Source: Pseudomonas sp. GOM7
Lineage (GTDB): Bacteria > Pseudomonadota > Gammaproteobacteria > Pseudomonadales > Pseudomonadaceae
Assembly (NCBI RefSeq): GCF_026723825.1
Contig: NZ_CP113519.1
Span: forward strand, 4,774,001 to 4,838,000
Length of the DNA stretch: 64,000 nucleotides
Direction: 5' to 3'
In this document: in pieces, positions 7,856 to 16,656 of the stretch
Layout of the letters: the number at the start of each line of letters is the position of its first letter
How positions within the stretch are numbered: position 1 is the first letter of the stretch
Program-made: the position numbers and the translations under genes
Notes under the pieces: model-generated
Told to the model about the DNA's origin: nothing
Seen by the model: the letters and a program-made list of their open reading frames with translations, nothing else
Databases searched by the model: none

Positions 7856-9285
7856 GCCGCAACGAAACCGTCTGGATTGTCGACGACGATCGTTCCATCC
7901 GCTGGGTACTGGAAAAGGCCCTGCAGCAGGAAGGCATGAGCATCCAGAGCTTCGACAGTGCCGACGGCGTCCTCGCCCGCCTGACCCGCCAGCAGCCGGA
8001 CGTGATCATCTCCGACATCCGCATGCCGGGCGCCAGCGGCCTCGACCTGCTGGCCCGCATCCGCGAGCTGTATCCGCGCCTGCCGGTGATCATCATGACC
8101 GCGCACTCGGATCTGGACAGCGCCGTGGCCAGCTATCAGGGCGGTGCCTTCGAGTACCTGCCCAAGCCGTTCGACGTCGACGAGGCGGTCTCCCTGGTCA
8201 AGCGCGCCTTCCAGCACGCCCAGGAGCAACAGAGCCTGGCCGCTCCGGCCGCCCAGGCACGTACCCCGGAAATCATCGGCGAAGCGCCGGCGATGCAGGA
8301 GGTGTTCCGTGCCATTGGCCGCCTGTCCCACTCCAATATCACCGTGCTGATCAACGGTGAATCCGGCACCGGCAAGGAGCTGGTGGCCCATGCTCTGCAT
8401 CGCCATAGCCCGCGCGCGGCGGCTCCGTTCATCGCCTTGAACATGGCGGCGATCCCCAAGGATCTGATGGAGTCCGAGCTGTTCGGCCACGAAAAAGGCG
8501 CCTTTACCGGCGCAGCCAACCAGCGCCGTGGACGCTTCGAGCAAGCCGACGGTGGCACCCTGTTCCTCGACGAGATCGGCGACATGCCGGCCGATACCCA
8601 GACGCGCCTGCTGCGCGTGCTGGCCGATGGCGAGTTCTACCGGGTCGGTGGCCACACCCCGGTGAAGGTGGACGTGCGCATCATCGCCGCCACCCACCAG
8701 AACCTGGAAACCCTGGTGCAGGCCGGCAAGTTTCGCGAAGACCTGTTCCACCGCCTCAACGTCATCCGCATCCATATTCCACGCCTGGCCGACCGCCGCG
8801 AAGACATCCCCACCCTGGCCAACCACTTCCTCGCCCGTGCGGCGCAGGAGCTGGCAGTCGAGCCCAAGCTGCTCAAGAGCGAAACCGAGGATTACCTCAA
8901 GCACCTGCCCTGGCCGGGCAACGTGCGCCAGCTGGAGAACACCTGCCGCTGGATCACCGTCATGGCGTCGGGGCGCGAGGTGCATGTCGACGACCTGCCG
9001 CCCGAGCTGCTGACCCAGCCGCAGGACGCCGCCCCGGTAACCAACTGGGAGCAGGCGTTGCGCCTGTGGGCCGATCAGGCCCTGGCACGCGGCCAATCCA
9101 ACCTGCTCGACAGCGCCGTGCCGGCCTTCGAGCGCATCATGATCGAGACCGCCCTCAAGCACACCGCAGGCCGTCGCCGCGATGCCGCCCTGTTGCTGGG
9201 CTGGGGCCGCAATACCCTGACGCGCAAGATCAAGGAACTGGGCATGAAGGTCGACGGCGGGGATGACGACGACAGCGACGACTGA
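7852..9285 (+). CDS. ntrC: Nitrogen regulation response regulator NtrC (sigma54 activator)
   Basis: DNA-binding activator of sigma54 promoters such as glnA. The 477-aa protein has a receiver domain with the phosphorylation site Asp55 in IISDIRMPG. The AAA+ central domain has Walker A GESGTGKE, the sigma54-contact loop ELFGHEKGAFTGA, Walker B GGTLFLDEIGD and WPGNVRQLEN. The C-terminal Fis-type helix-turn-helix is AALLLGWGRNTLTRKIKEL. It starts within the ntrB stop (4-bp overlap), so the two are co-translated. A 13-bp inverted repeat follows the stop. Confidence 0.97.
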   Translation: MSRNETVWIVDDDRSIRWVLEKALQQEGMSIQSFDSADGVLARLTRQQPDVIISDIRMPGASGLDLLARIRELYPRLPVIIMTAHSDLDSAVASYQGGAFEYLPKPFDVDEAVSLVKRAFQHAQEQQSLAAPAAQARTPEIIGEAPAMQEVFRAIGRLSHSNITVLINGESGTGKELVAHALHRHSPRAAAPFIALNMAAIPKDLMESELFGHEKGAFTGAANQRRGRFEQADGGTLFLDEIGDMPADTQTRLLRVLADGEFYRVGGHTPVKVDVRIIAATHQNLETLVQAGKFREDLFHRLNVIRIHIPRLADRREDIPTLANHFLARAAQELAVEPKLLKSETEDYLKHLPWPGNVRQLENTCRWITVMASGREVHVDDLPPELLTQPQDAAPVTNWEQALRLWADQALARGQSNLLDSAVPAFERIMIETALKHTAGRRRDAALLLGWGRNTLTRKIKELGMKVDGGDDDDSDD

Positions 9286-9294
9286 AGCCTCCAG

Positions 9295-9330
9295 GCGGAT
9301 GACGGCAGCCTGTGCGATGCCGTCATCCGC
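9295..9330. terminator. Hairpin between ntrC and the convergent DUF2076 gene
   Basis: GCGGATGACGGCA (9295-9307) pairs perfectly with TGCCGTCATCCGC (9318-9330) around a 10-nt loop. There is no clean T run, but the position between two convergent genes suits a bidirectional terminator. Confidence 0.65.
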
Positions 9331-9335
9331 GTCGT

Positions 9336-9986
9336 TTAGCTGAAAAAGCTGTCGTCACCACCGTCGAAGAAATCACCACCGTCGAAGTAGCTGTCATCGG
9401 CATAGCTGTCGCCTGGCGAACCCGCATCGAAATTGCCGGGATCCTGCTGCAGCGGAGGCTCGACCACCTCGACGATCTCCGTCGGGCTGCCGTGATGGAA
9501 CAGGCCGCTGAGCATATCGGCCATCATCACACCACCGGCCACACCGGCCGCCGTCTGCAAGGCACCGCGCATGAAACCACCACCCTGCCCCGGCAGTGCA
9601 GCCGGTTGCGCCGGTCGCGGGTCGCTGGCGGCAGCGCCCTGGGAAAAGCGCGTTTGCCCCCAGCCGTCCGGGCGCGAGCTCGGCTGCGGCTGAGCATCAC
9701 GCGCACCACCACCGAACAAACCGGAAAGAAAGCCGCCGCTGCTGGGGCGTTGTTGCTGCATCTCGGCCAGTTGCGCTTCCAGCTCCTTGACCCGCTGATC
9801 CTGGCGCTTGAGTGCCGCCTCCTGAATCAGGATGGTCTGCGCCATGTAATAAGGTGCCGCCGGCTGGCGCGCGACATGCTCGGCGATATGCGCATCGGCC
9901 TCGGCATCGCGGGCAGCGCTCTGCCGCTCGGCGTCGTGCAAACGCGAGAACAGGCCATCGATCAGGGTTCGTTCTTCGGAATTCAT
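9336..9986 (-). CDS. DUF2076 family protein
   Basis: A 216-aa protein with no signal peptide. It begins MNSEERTLIDGLFSRLHDAE, the conserved opening of DUF2076, with a helical, coiled-coil-like stretch (VKELEAQLAEMQQQ, about residues 75-90). A Gly/Ala segment GGFMRGALQTAAGVAGGVMM follows, and the C-terminus is acidic and repetitive: Asp/Gly/Tyr/Phe with SYADDSYFDGGDFFDGGDD. The ATG at 9986 is preferred over the extension to 10013 because it matches the family start. The function is not known; annotations as a periplasmic ligand-binding sensor are not supported by anything visible here. Confidence 0.8.
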   Translation of the reverse strand: MNSEERTLIDGLFSRLHDAERQSAARDAEADAHIAEHVARQPAAPYYMAQTILIQEAALKRQDQRVKELEAQLAEMQQQRPSSGGFLSGLFGGGARDAQPQPSSRPDGWGQTRFSQGAAASDPRPAQPAALPGQGGGFMRGALQTAAGVAGGVMMADMLSGLFHHGSPTEIVEVVEPPLQQDPGNFDAGSPGDSYADDSYFDGGDFFDGGDDSFFS

Positions 9987-10094
9987 GGGTGCCTCGTTTA
10001 CTGCAAGTGGCACATCCCTGTAGGGAATTCCTGCGAGGCAGATGCCTCGCTCTGCAGCGTTTGAGCGAGACGCCAGAACGCAGTTCCCTGCCGA

Positions 10095-10493
10095 TCAGCC
10101 GCGCTGAGCGTTCTTGATGGAAATTTGCGTATTGAGTGTCCAGAAGTCATAGAGCACGCCAACCAGAAACAGGCCGCCGGTCAGCAGATAGATGATTCCG
10201 GTGATCCATTTGCCCTGGTACATGCGGTGCACGCCGAACACGCCGAGGAAGGTCAGCAGTATCCAGGCCACGTTGTAGTCGATCTCACCGGCGGTGAAAC
10301 GCAGGTCGGCCTCGCGATCCATCGCCGGAATCAGGAACAGGTCGATGATCCAGCCGATGAACAGCAGGCCCAGGGTGAAGAACCAGATGGTGCCGGTCAC
10401 CGGTTTGCCGTAGTAGAAGCGGTGCGAACCGAGAAAACCGAATATCCACAGCAGGTAGCCGATCAGCTTGCTGTGCGTGTCCTGTCGTTGCAT
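10095..10493 (-). CDS. TM2 domain-containing membrane protein
   Basis: A 132-aa inner-membrane protein with two TM2-like units. LIGYLLWIFGFLGSHRFYYG with TIWFFTLGLLFIGWIIDLFL forms the first, and ILLTFLGVFGVHRMYQGKW with IIYLLTGGLFLVGVLYDFW the second. Both carry the G-x-H-R-[FM]-Y motif, suggesting internal duplication. The ATG at 10493 has AAGGGG upstream; the alternative ATG at 10514 lacks a site. Function is unknown. It is transcribed away from the LexA-box-controlled pair. Confidence 0.85.
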   Translation of the reverse strand: MQRQDTHSKLIGYLLWIFGFLGSHRFYYGKPVTGTIWFFTLGLLFIGWIIDLFLIPAMDREADLRFTAGEIDYNVAWILLTFLGVFGVHRMYQGKWITGIIYLLTGGLFLVGVLYDFWTLNTQISIKNAQRG

Positions 10494-10604
10494 GGCGACC
10501 CCCTTGTGCGACATAGCATTATGACGCCACGGTTGTTGAAAAGGTTTCCTCCGCCGGCCTCACGGAATGACCGCACGAATGGCTTGATAGCATTGCGGCA
10601 CCCG

Positions 10605-10628
10605 GATACTGTATATAAAAACAGTATC
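10605..10628 (+). promoter_or_regulatory. LexA (SOS) box upstream of the radical-SAM/DUF4130 pair
   Basis: CTGTATATAAAAACAG (10609-10624) matches the gamma-proteobacterial LexA consensus CTGT-N8-ACAG. The palindrome extends to GATACTGT...ACAGTATC (8-bp arms). It ends 12 bp before the ATG at 10641, where a bound repressor would block transcription or initiation. No other match was noticed by eye in the window. Confidence 0.85.
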
Positions 10629-10640
10629 GATATTCTCCGC

Positions 10641-11852
10641 ATGCAACTGATCGAAAAGCTCACCATCCTCGCCGACGCCGCCAAATACGACGCCTCTTGC
10701 GCCAGCAGCGGCGCACCGAAACGCAGCTCCAAGGGCAAGGCAGGAATCGGCTCGACCAATGGCATGGGCATCTGCCACAGCTACACACCGGACGGGCGTT
10801 GCGTGGCGCTGCTGAAGATCCTGCTGACCAACTTCTGCCTGTACGACTGCCAGTACTGCATCAACCGTCGCTCCAGCGATGTGCCTCGGGCGCGCTTCTC
10901 CCCCGAGGAAGTGGTGACCCTGACCCTGGACTTCTACAAACGCAACTGCGTCAGCGGCCTGTTCCTCAGCTCCGGCATCATCCGCTCCGCCGACTACACC
11001 ATGGAGCAGTTGATCCGTGTCGCCAAGCTGCTGCGCCGGGAGCACCAGTTCCGTGGCTACATTCACCTCAAGACCATCCCCGACGCCGCGCCGGAGCTGA
11101 TCGCCGAGGCCGGCCTGTATGCCGACCGCCTCAGCGTCAATATCGAACTGCCCACCGAGACCAGCCTGCTGCGCCTGGCGCCGGAGAAGAACGTTGGTAG
11201 CATTCACCAGGCCATGCAGCACATTCACCTGGGTGAGCGCGAGGCCAAGGAAGAGCGCCGTGCGCCGCGCTTCGCCCCAGCCGGGCAGAGCACGCAGATG
11301 ATCGTCGGCGCCGACGCCACCGACGACAGCACCATCCTGCACAACGCGCAGACGCTTTACAGCGACTATCGCCTGCGCCGCGTCTACTACTCGGCCTTCA
11401 GCCCCATCCCGCAAAGCCCGAAGACGGTGCCCTTCGAGGCGCCGCCATTGCTACGCGAACACCGTCTGTATCAGGCCGACTTCCTCATGCGCGGTTATGG
11501 CTTCAGCGCCACGGAGCTGCTGGCTGGCCCCGGTAACCTGGCGCTGGACATCGATCCCAAGCTGGCCTGGGCGCTGGCCAATCGCGAGCAATTTCCCGTC
11601 GACCTGAACCGCGCCGATGAGTCCTTGATCGCCCGCGTGCCTGGCATCGGCGTGCTCAGTGCGCGGCGCCTGGGTGCGCTGCGGCGTGAGCGACGCATCC
11701 GCTATGAAGACCTTACCCGCCTGCGCTGCGTACTAGAGAAGGCCAAACCCTTCATCGTCACCCAGGACTACCGCCCACCGCGCGCCGAACACGAATCCAT
11801 GGTGCTGCGCCAGCAACTGCGCGACACCCCGGCACAGATGGCGCTGTGGTGA
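10641..11852 (+). CDS. Putative DNA modification/repair radical SAM protein
   Basis: A 403-aa radical SAM enzyme whose [4Fe-4S] ligands are Cys66, Cys70 and Cys73 (CLYDCQYC, CX3CX2C). The C-terminus has a helix-hairpin-helix unit (ARVPGIGVLSARRLG, about residues 330-345), which in other proteins grips DNA without sequence preference. The protein matches the family described as putative DNA modification/repair radical SAM, whose genes are habitually paired with a DUF4130-type partner; that partner follows here with overlapping stop and start. Substrate and reaction are unknown. The start at 10641 is chosen because the longer frame (from 10125) is antisense to the TM2 gene and crosses the LexA box. 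The LexA box indicates induction by DNA damage. Confidence 0.85.
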   Translation: MQLIEKLTILADAAKYDASCASSGAPKRSSKGKAGIGSTNGMGICHSYTPDGRCVALLKILLTNFCLYDCQYCINRRSSDVPRARFSPEEVVTLTLDFYKRNCVSGLFLSSGIIRSADYTMEQLIRVAKLLRREHQFRGYIHLKTIPDAAPELIAEAGLYADRLSVNIELPTETSLLRLAPEKNVGSIHQAMQHIHLGEREAKEERRAPRFAPAGQSTQMIVGADATDDSTILHNAQTLYSDYRLRRVYYSAFSPIPQSPKTVPFEAPPLLREHRLYQADFLMRGYGFSATELLAGPGNLALDIDPKLAWALANREQFPVDLNRADESLIARVPGIGVLSARRLGALRRERRIRYEDLTRLRCVLEKAKPFIVTQDYRPPRAEHESMVLRQQLRDTPAQMALW

Positions 11853-12739
11853 TGCACAGCCTGCGCTTCGACGGCACCTTCGCCACCTGGCGCCAGGCAG
11901 CACGCCGCGCCTTGCTGCAGGGGCTGGCGCCGCATCAGGTGCAATGGCTGGACGAAGAAAGCGCGCCCGGCCTGTTCGATGAAGCGGCCGAGCGCGCACC
12001 GGAGCCCAGCGGCCGCCTGCGCGTTTCTCCCGAGTTGCTGGACCTATTGGAAAGCGCCGCGCAATACCGTGGCGACGAGCGCTGGAGCCTGCTGTACCGG
12101 GTGCTCTGGCGCTTCGTGCAGGGCGAGCGCAGCGCCATCCTGGCCGGCGACCCCGACGGCAGCGAGCTGCAGCGCCGGCTCAAGGCCGTGCGCCGTGAAG
12201 CGCACCACCTGCACGCCTTCGTCCGCTTCCAGCCGTGCAAGACCGAAGGCGCGCCGGACTTCGTCGCCTGGTTCGAGCCGGCGCACGACATCCTCGCCTC
12301 GGCCAGCGGCCACTTCGCCGAACGCCTGGGCAAGCACAGTTGGTTGATCGCCACCCCACGCGATGGCGTGCTCTGGGATGGCCAGCACCTGCAGCACGAG
12401 CGGCGCTGCCCGGCGCAGTGGCAAGCCTGGGCACAACAGCCCGAGGATGACGGCCAGGCGCTATGGCGCGCCTACTACGGCAGCACCTTCAACCCGGCAC
12501 GCCTCAATCGCACGGTGCTGCAGCAGCATCTACCGCTACGCTTCTGGAAACATCTGCCGGAAGGGCCGCTGATCCCGCAGTTGATGAGCGAGGCACGCGC
12601 CGGCGCGCAGCGCGACGGCCAGGCTCTGGTGCTGGTCGGCAGGAAGGGCAAACGCATTGCCCGAATGAACGAAGGGGACGCATCGCGTCCCCCGTCTGGC
12701 AGCGTCAGCGGAAACGACGCCCCGGATCTTCCTCGCTGA
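11852..12739 (+). CDS. TIGR03915/DUF4130 family probable DNA-metabolism protein
   Basis: A 295-aa protein, the usual partner of the preceding radical SAM enzyme. The same domain is found fused to uracil-DNA-glycosylase-like domains in other bacteria, hence the inferred role in DNA damage handling. Visible features: HSLRFDGTFATWRQAARRAL at the N-terminus, conserved HHLHAFVRFQ near residue 115, FVAWFEPAHDILASASGHFA, and FNPARLNRTVLQQHLPLRFW. The ATG at 11852 overlaps the upstream TGA by one base; two GTG codons just upstream (11846, 11849) are alternatives. The last 35 bp overlap the end of the convergent pilU. The biochemical activity is unproven. Confidence 0.82.
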   Translation: MHSLRFDGTFATWRQAARRALLQGLAPHQVQWLDEESAPGLFDEAAERAPEPSGRLRVSPELLDLLESAAQYRGDERWSLLYRVLWRFVQGERSAILAGDPDGSELQRRLKAVRREAHHLHAFVRFQPCKTEGAPDFVAWFEPAHDILASASGHFAERLGKHSWLIATPRDGVLWDGQHLQHERRCPAQWQAWAQQPEDDGQALWRAYYGSTFNPARLNRTVLQQHLPLRFWKHLPEGPLIPQLMSEARAGAQRDGQALVLVGRKGKRIARMNEGDASRPPSGSVSGNDAPDLPR

Positions 12740-13850
12740 TCTCCAGCGACAGGCCCTGCGCCATGCTCGTCAGGTGGTCGCCATCGGTTTCCGAGCCCAG
12801 CTTGATCATCAGGCGCAGGTCGTTGGCCGAGTCGGCATAGAGCAGCGCGTCCTCGTAGGTAATCTCGCCCTGGGTGTAGAGGTTGTACAGCGCCTGATCG
12901 AAGGTCTGCATGCCCTGCTCGGTGGAGCGCTTCATCAGGCTCTTGAGTTCGTGGATCTCGCCCTTGCGGATCAGGTCGGCGGCCAGCGGCGTGTTGATCA
13001 GCACCTCGATCACCGCACGACGGCCCTTGCCGTCCGGGGTCGGCACCAGTTGCTGGGCGACGATGGCCTTGAGGTTGAGCGACAAATCCATCCACACCTG
13101 GTTGTGTCGATCCGGTGGGAAGAAGTTGATGATGCGATCCAGCGCCTGGTTGGCGTTGTTGGCGTGCAAGGTGGCCAAGCACAGGTGGCCGGTCTCGGCG
13201 AAGGCCACGGCGTGATCCATGGTTTCGCGGGTACGCACCTCGCCGATCATGATGACGTCCGGCGCCTGGCGCAGGGTGTTCTTCAGCGCCACCTCGAAGG
13301 AGTCGGTGTCGATGCCCACCTCACGCTGGGTGACGATGCAACTCTGGTGCTGGTGGATGTACTCGATCGGATCCTCGATGGAAATGATATGGCCACTGCT
13401 GTTGCGGTTACGGTAGCCGATCATCGCCGCCAGCGAGGTGGATTTACCCGTGCCGGTGGCACCGACGAACAACACCAGGCCGCGCTTGGTCATCGACAGT
13501 TTCTTGAGGACTTCCGGCAGCTTGAGGTCGTCGAGGGTGGGAATGTTGGTTTCGATGCGGCGCAGCACCATGCCCACCAGGTTGCGCTGGTAGAAGGCAC
13601 TGACACGGAAGCGGCCGATGCCGCGCGCGCTGATGGCGAAGTTGCACTCGTGGTGCTCGGCGAAATCGCGGCGCTGGGCATCGTTCATCACCCCCAGCAC
13701 GGTTTCGCGAGCCTGCTCCGGGGTCATGGGGTTCTTGGTCACCGGCATGATCTTGCCATTGACCTTCATCGAAGGCGGCACACCGGTGGTGATGAACAGA
13801 TCCGAACCACCCTTTTCCACCATCAGACGCAGCAGCTTCTCGAATTCCAT
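12705..13850 (-). CDS. pilU: Type IV pilus retraction-associated ATPase PilU
   Basis: Cytoplasmic hexameric AAA-type ATPase that assists PilT in pilus retraction. It is 381 aa, as in P. aeruginosa (382). Walker A is GATGTGKSTSLAAMI; also visible are EDPIEYIHQHQSCIVTQREVG and the HLCLATLHANNANQALDRI box shared by PilT/PilU. The start at 13850 (MEFEKLLRLMVEKGGSDLF) is the family start; the frame is open to 13940 but without supporting features. pilT lies upstream on the same strand, separated by a REP palindrome. Confidence 0.96.
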   Translation of the reverse strand: MEFEKLLRLMVEKGGSDLFITTGVPPSMKVNGKIMPVTKNPMTPEQARETVLGVMNDAQRRDFAEHHECNFAISARGIGRFRVSAFYQRNLVGMVLRRIETNIPTLDDLKLPEVLKKLSMTKRGLVLFVGATGTGKSTSLAAMIGYRNRNSSGHIISIEDPIEYIHQHQSCIVTQREVGIDTDSFEVALKNTLRQAPDVIMIGEVRTRETMDHAVAFAETGHLCLATLHANNANQALDRIINFFPPDRHNQVWMDLSLNLKAIVAQQLVPTPDGKGRRAVIEVLINTPLAADLIRKGEIHELKSLMKRSTEQGMQTFDQALYNLYTQGEITYEDALLYADSANDLRLMIKLGSETDGDHLTSMAQGLSLEISEEDPGRRFR

Positions 13851-13902
13851 CGTCGCTCTCGTAGCTTCGTGTGCAATACCGCCGGCAGGTGACTGCCGAA
13901 TC

Positions 13903-13968
13903 GTAGGAGCGAGCTCTGCTCGCGAACAGGCTAACGCCAAAAGCTTCGCTCGCGATGTTCGCTCCTAC
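13903..13968. repeat. REP-type inverted repeat between pilT and pilU
   Basis: GTAGGAGCGAGCTCTGCTCGCGAA at one end and GCTTCGCTCGCGATGTTCGCTCCTAC at the other form an imperfect inverted pair; the outer 10 bp (GTAGGAGCGA / TCGCTCCTAC) are perfect. This GTAGGAGCGAGC type is a well-known dispersed palindrome of Pseudomonas genomes. Confidence 0.8.
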
Positions 13969-13976
13969 ACCAGTTC

Positions 13977-15011
13977 CTATAAGTTTTCCGGACTCTTGGC
14001 CTTTTCCCGCGCGCTGTCGCGGCTGACCAGGCCCTTGGCCACCAGGGTCTTGAGGCAGGCATCGAGGGTCTGCATACCCAGCGCGCCTCCAGTCTGGATC
14101 GCCGAATACATCTGCGCCACCTTGTCCTCACGGATCAGGTTACGGATGGCCGGCGTACCGATCATGATTTCGTGGGCCGCCACGCGACCACCACCGATCT
14201 TCTTCAGCAGGGTCTGCGAGATCACCGCCTGCAGCGATTCGGACAGCATCGAGCGCACCATGGATTTTTCCTCGGCGGGGAACACGTCGACCACGCGGTC
14301 GATGGTCTTGGCCGCGGAGGTGGTGTGCAGGGTGCCGAATACCAGGTGGCCGGTTTCCGCCGCGGTCAGCGCCAGGCGGATGGTCTCCAGGTCACGCATC
14401 TCGCCCACCAGGATGATGTCCGGGTCTTCCCGCAGCGCCGAGCGCAGGGCTTCGGAGAAACCATGGGTGTCGCGGTGCACCTCGCGCTGGTTGACCAGGC
14501 ACTTCTTCGACTCGTGGACGAATTCGATGGGGTCTTCGATGGTGAGGATATGGTGGTACTTGTTGCTATTGAGGTAGTCGAGCATCGCCGCCAGGGTGGT
14601 CGACTTGCCCGAGCCGGTGGGGCCGGTGACCAGCACCAGGCCGCGCGGCACGTCGGTGATCTTGCGGAATACCTCACCCATGCCCAGGTCGTCCATGGTC
14701 AGCACCTTGGACGGAATGGTACGGAACACCGCACCGGCGCCCCGGTTCTGATTGAAGGCGTTGACCCGGAAGCGTGCGACACCCGGCACCTCGAAGGAGA
14801 AGTCGGTCTCGAGGAATTCCTCGTAATCCTTGCGCTGCTTGTCGTTCATGATGTCGTAGATCAGCGCGTGCACCTGCTTGTGATCCAGCGGTGGCAGGTT
14901 GATGCGGCGCACGTCGCCGTCGACGCGGATCATCGGCGGCAAACCGGCCGAGAGGTGCAAATCCGACGCGCCTTGCTTGGCGCTGAAGGCAAGCAGCTCG
15001 GTAATATCCAT
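13977..15011 (-). CDS. pilT: Type IV pilus twitching motility ATPase PilT
   Basis: Retraction motor of type IV pili; 344 aa, identical in length to P. aeruginosa PilT. Walker A is TGPTGSGKSTTLAAM. The Asp box, EDPIEFVHESKKCLVNQREV, and the His box HLVFGTLHTTSAAKTIDRV are intact, so an active ATPase is expected. The start at 15011 (MDITELLAFSAKQGASDLHL) is the family start. It is divergent from yggS, with 65 bp between them. Confidence 0.97.
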   Translation of the reverse strand: MDITELLAFSAKQGASDLHLSAGLPPMIRVDGDVRRINLPPLDHKQVHALIYDIMNDKQRKDYEEFLETDFSFEVPGVARFRVNAFNQNRGAGAVFRTIPSKVLTMDDLGMGEVFRKITDVPRGLVLVTGPTGSGKSTTLAAMLDYLNSNKYHHILTIEDPIEFVHESKKCLVNQREVHRDTHGFSEALRSALREDPDIILVGEMRDLETIRLALTAAETGHLVFGTLHTTSAAKTIDRVVDVFPAEEKSMVRSMLSESLQAVISQTLLKKIGGGRVAAHEIMIGTPAIRNLIREDKVAQMYSAIQTGGALGMQTLDACLKTLVAKGLVSRDSAREKAKSPENL

Positions 15012-15076
15012 GGGACTCCCCAATTGCAGGCAAGCAGGTAGAATGCCGCGAACGCTTAACGGCCGGGCCGCAAGTA

Positions 15077-15769
15077 ATGTCCACGATAGCAGAGAATATT
15101 GCAAAGGTCGGAGCGCGCATCCGTGAGGCGGCGCAAGCATCGCAGCGCGATTTTGCAGGGATCGGCCTGCTCGCGGTGAGCAAGACCAAACCCGCCGAGG
15201 CCATTCGCGAGGCGCATGCCGCCGGTATCCGCGACTTCGGCGAGAACTACCTGCAGGAAGCACTGGAAAAACAGGCCACCTTGAGTGACCTGCCCTTGAT
15301 CTGGCACTTCATCGGCCCCATTCAGTCGAACAAGACCCGGCCCATCGCCGAGCATTTCGACTGGGTACATTCGGTGGATCGCCTGAAAATCGCCCAACGC
15401 CTGTCCGACCAACGCCCTGCGCACCTGCCCGCGCTGAATATCTGCCTGCAGGTCAATGTCAGCGGTGAGCAGAGCAAATCCGGCTGCAGCCCTGCAGAGC
15501 TGGCGGAGCTGGCCCAAGCCGTGGCCGCTCTGCCCAACCTGCATCTGCGCGGGCTGATGGCGATACCCGAACCCACCGATGATGTCGCCGCGCAGCACGC
15601 TGCCTTCGCCCGTCTGCGCCAGTTGCGTGACGACCTGGCGCTGAACCTCGATACCCTGTCCATGGGCATGAGCCATGACCTGGAAGCCGCCATCGCCGAA
15701 GGCGCCACCTGGGTACGCATCGGCACCGCCCTGTTCGGCGCCCGCGACTATGGCCAGCCCACTCACTGA
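15077..15769 (+). CDS. yggS: YggS family pyridoxal phosphate homeostasis protein
   Basis: A 230-aa PLP-binding protein with the alanine-racemase N-terminal barrel fold. The PLP lysine lies in LLAVSKTKPAEAIREAH; GIRDFGENYLQEAL, WHFIGPIQSNKTR and LSMGMSHDLEAAIAEGATWV are family signatures. It is thought to buffer cellular PLP and influences amino-acid pools. It is the first gene of a run with proC, yggT and yggU, the common gamma-proteobacterial order. Confidence 0.95.
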   Translation: MSTIAENIAKVGARIREAAQASQRDFAGIGLLAVSKTKPAEAIREAHAAGIRDFGENYLQEALEKQATLSDLPLIWHFIGPIQSNKTRPIAEHFDWVHSVDRLKIAQRLSDQRPAHLPALNICLQVNVSGEQSKSGCSPAELAELAQAVAALPNLHLRGLMAIPEPTDDVAAQHAAFARLRQLRDDLALNLDTLSMGMSHDLEAAIAEGATWVRIGTALFGARDYGQPTH

Positions 15770-15786
15770 ATGAAGGAATTCCCGCA

Positions 15787-16602
15787 ATGAGCAACCCGAT
15801 CATCGCCTTCGTCGGCGCCGGCAACATGGCCGCCAGCCTGATTGGCGGCCTGCGCGCCCAGGGCGTGGCGGCCAGTGCCATCCGCGCCAGCGAGCCTGGC
15901 AGCGAACAACGCGCACGGCTGCAGCAGGAACAGGGCATCGCCACCTTCGCCGACAACGCCGAAGCCATCAAAGGCGCCGACCTGATCGTGCTGGCGGTAA
16001 AGCCGCAGGTCATGAAGGTAGTGTGCCTGGATCTGGCCGCACACCTCACACCGAACCAGGTAATAGTCTCCATCGCCGCCGGCATCAGTTGCGCCAGCCT
16101 GGAGAAATGGCTGGGCGAGCGCCCTGTGGTGCGCTGCATGCCCAACACACCGGCGCTGCTGCGCCAAGGCGTATCCGGCCTGTTCGCCAACCCGCGCGTC
16201 AGCGCCGAGCAGAAGGCGCAGGCCGAGCAGGTGCTTAGCGCGGTCGGCCTGGCCCTGTGGCTGGACGAGGAAAGCCAGCTCGATGCCGTCACCGCCGTTT
16301 CCGGCAGCGGCCCGGCCTACTTCTTCCTGCTGATCGAGGCCATGACCGCAGCCGGCGAACGACTCGGCCTGCCACATGAGACCGCCGCCCGCCTGAGCAT
16401 CCACACCGCCCTGGGCGCCGCACGCATGGCCAGCGAAAGCGACGTGGACGCCGGCGAGCTGCGCCGCCGCGTCACCTCGCCGAACGGAACCACCGAAGCG
16501 GCGATCAAAACCTTCCAGGCCGGCGGCTTCGAGGCGCTGGTACAACAGGCACTCGATGCCGCCGCCAACCGTTCGGCCGAACTGGCCGAGCAACTGGGCT
16601 AG
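15787..16602 (+). CDS. proC: Pyrroline-5-carboxylate reductase ProC
   Basis: Last step of proline synthesis: reduction of pyrroline-5-carboxylate with NAD(P)H in the cytoplasm. It is 271 aa. The N-terminal Rossmann motif is IAFVGAGNMAASLIGGL, with LIVLAVKPQVMKVV and VRCMPNTPALLRQG in the middle. The C-terminal family signature is DAVTAVSGSGPAYFFLLIEA, followed by VTSPNGTTEAAI. The gene starts 17 bp after yggS and is probably co-transcribed with it. Confidence 0.97.
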   Translation: MSNPIIAFVGAGNMAASLIGGLRAQGVAASAIRASEPGSEQRARLQQEQGIATFADNAEAIKGADLIVLAVKPQVMKVVCLDLAAHLTPNQVIVSIAAGISCASLEKWLGERPVVRCMPNTPALLRQGVSGLFANPRVSAEQKAQAEQVLSAVGLALWLDEESQLDAVTAVSGSGPAYFFLLIEAMTAAGERLGLPHETAARLSIHTALGAARMASESDVDAGELRRRVTSPNGTTEAAIKTFQAGGFEALVQQALDAAANRSAELAEQLG

Positions 16603-16656
16603 GGTCTGTCGACGACGACCACGCCGAAGTATCAAGTGCCCTTAAAAGGAGACAGC

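Noticed and set aside
7768..9162. 464-aa minus-strand frame opposite ntrC
   Set aside because: Antisense to a complete NtrC; the composition is that of a mirror frame in high-GC coding DNA.
10125..10640. N-terminal extension of the radical SAM frame
   Set aside because: It is antisense to the TM2 gene and contains the LexA box; family similarity starts at 10641.
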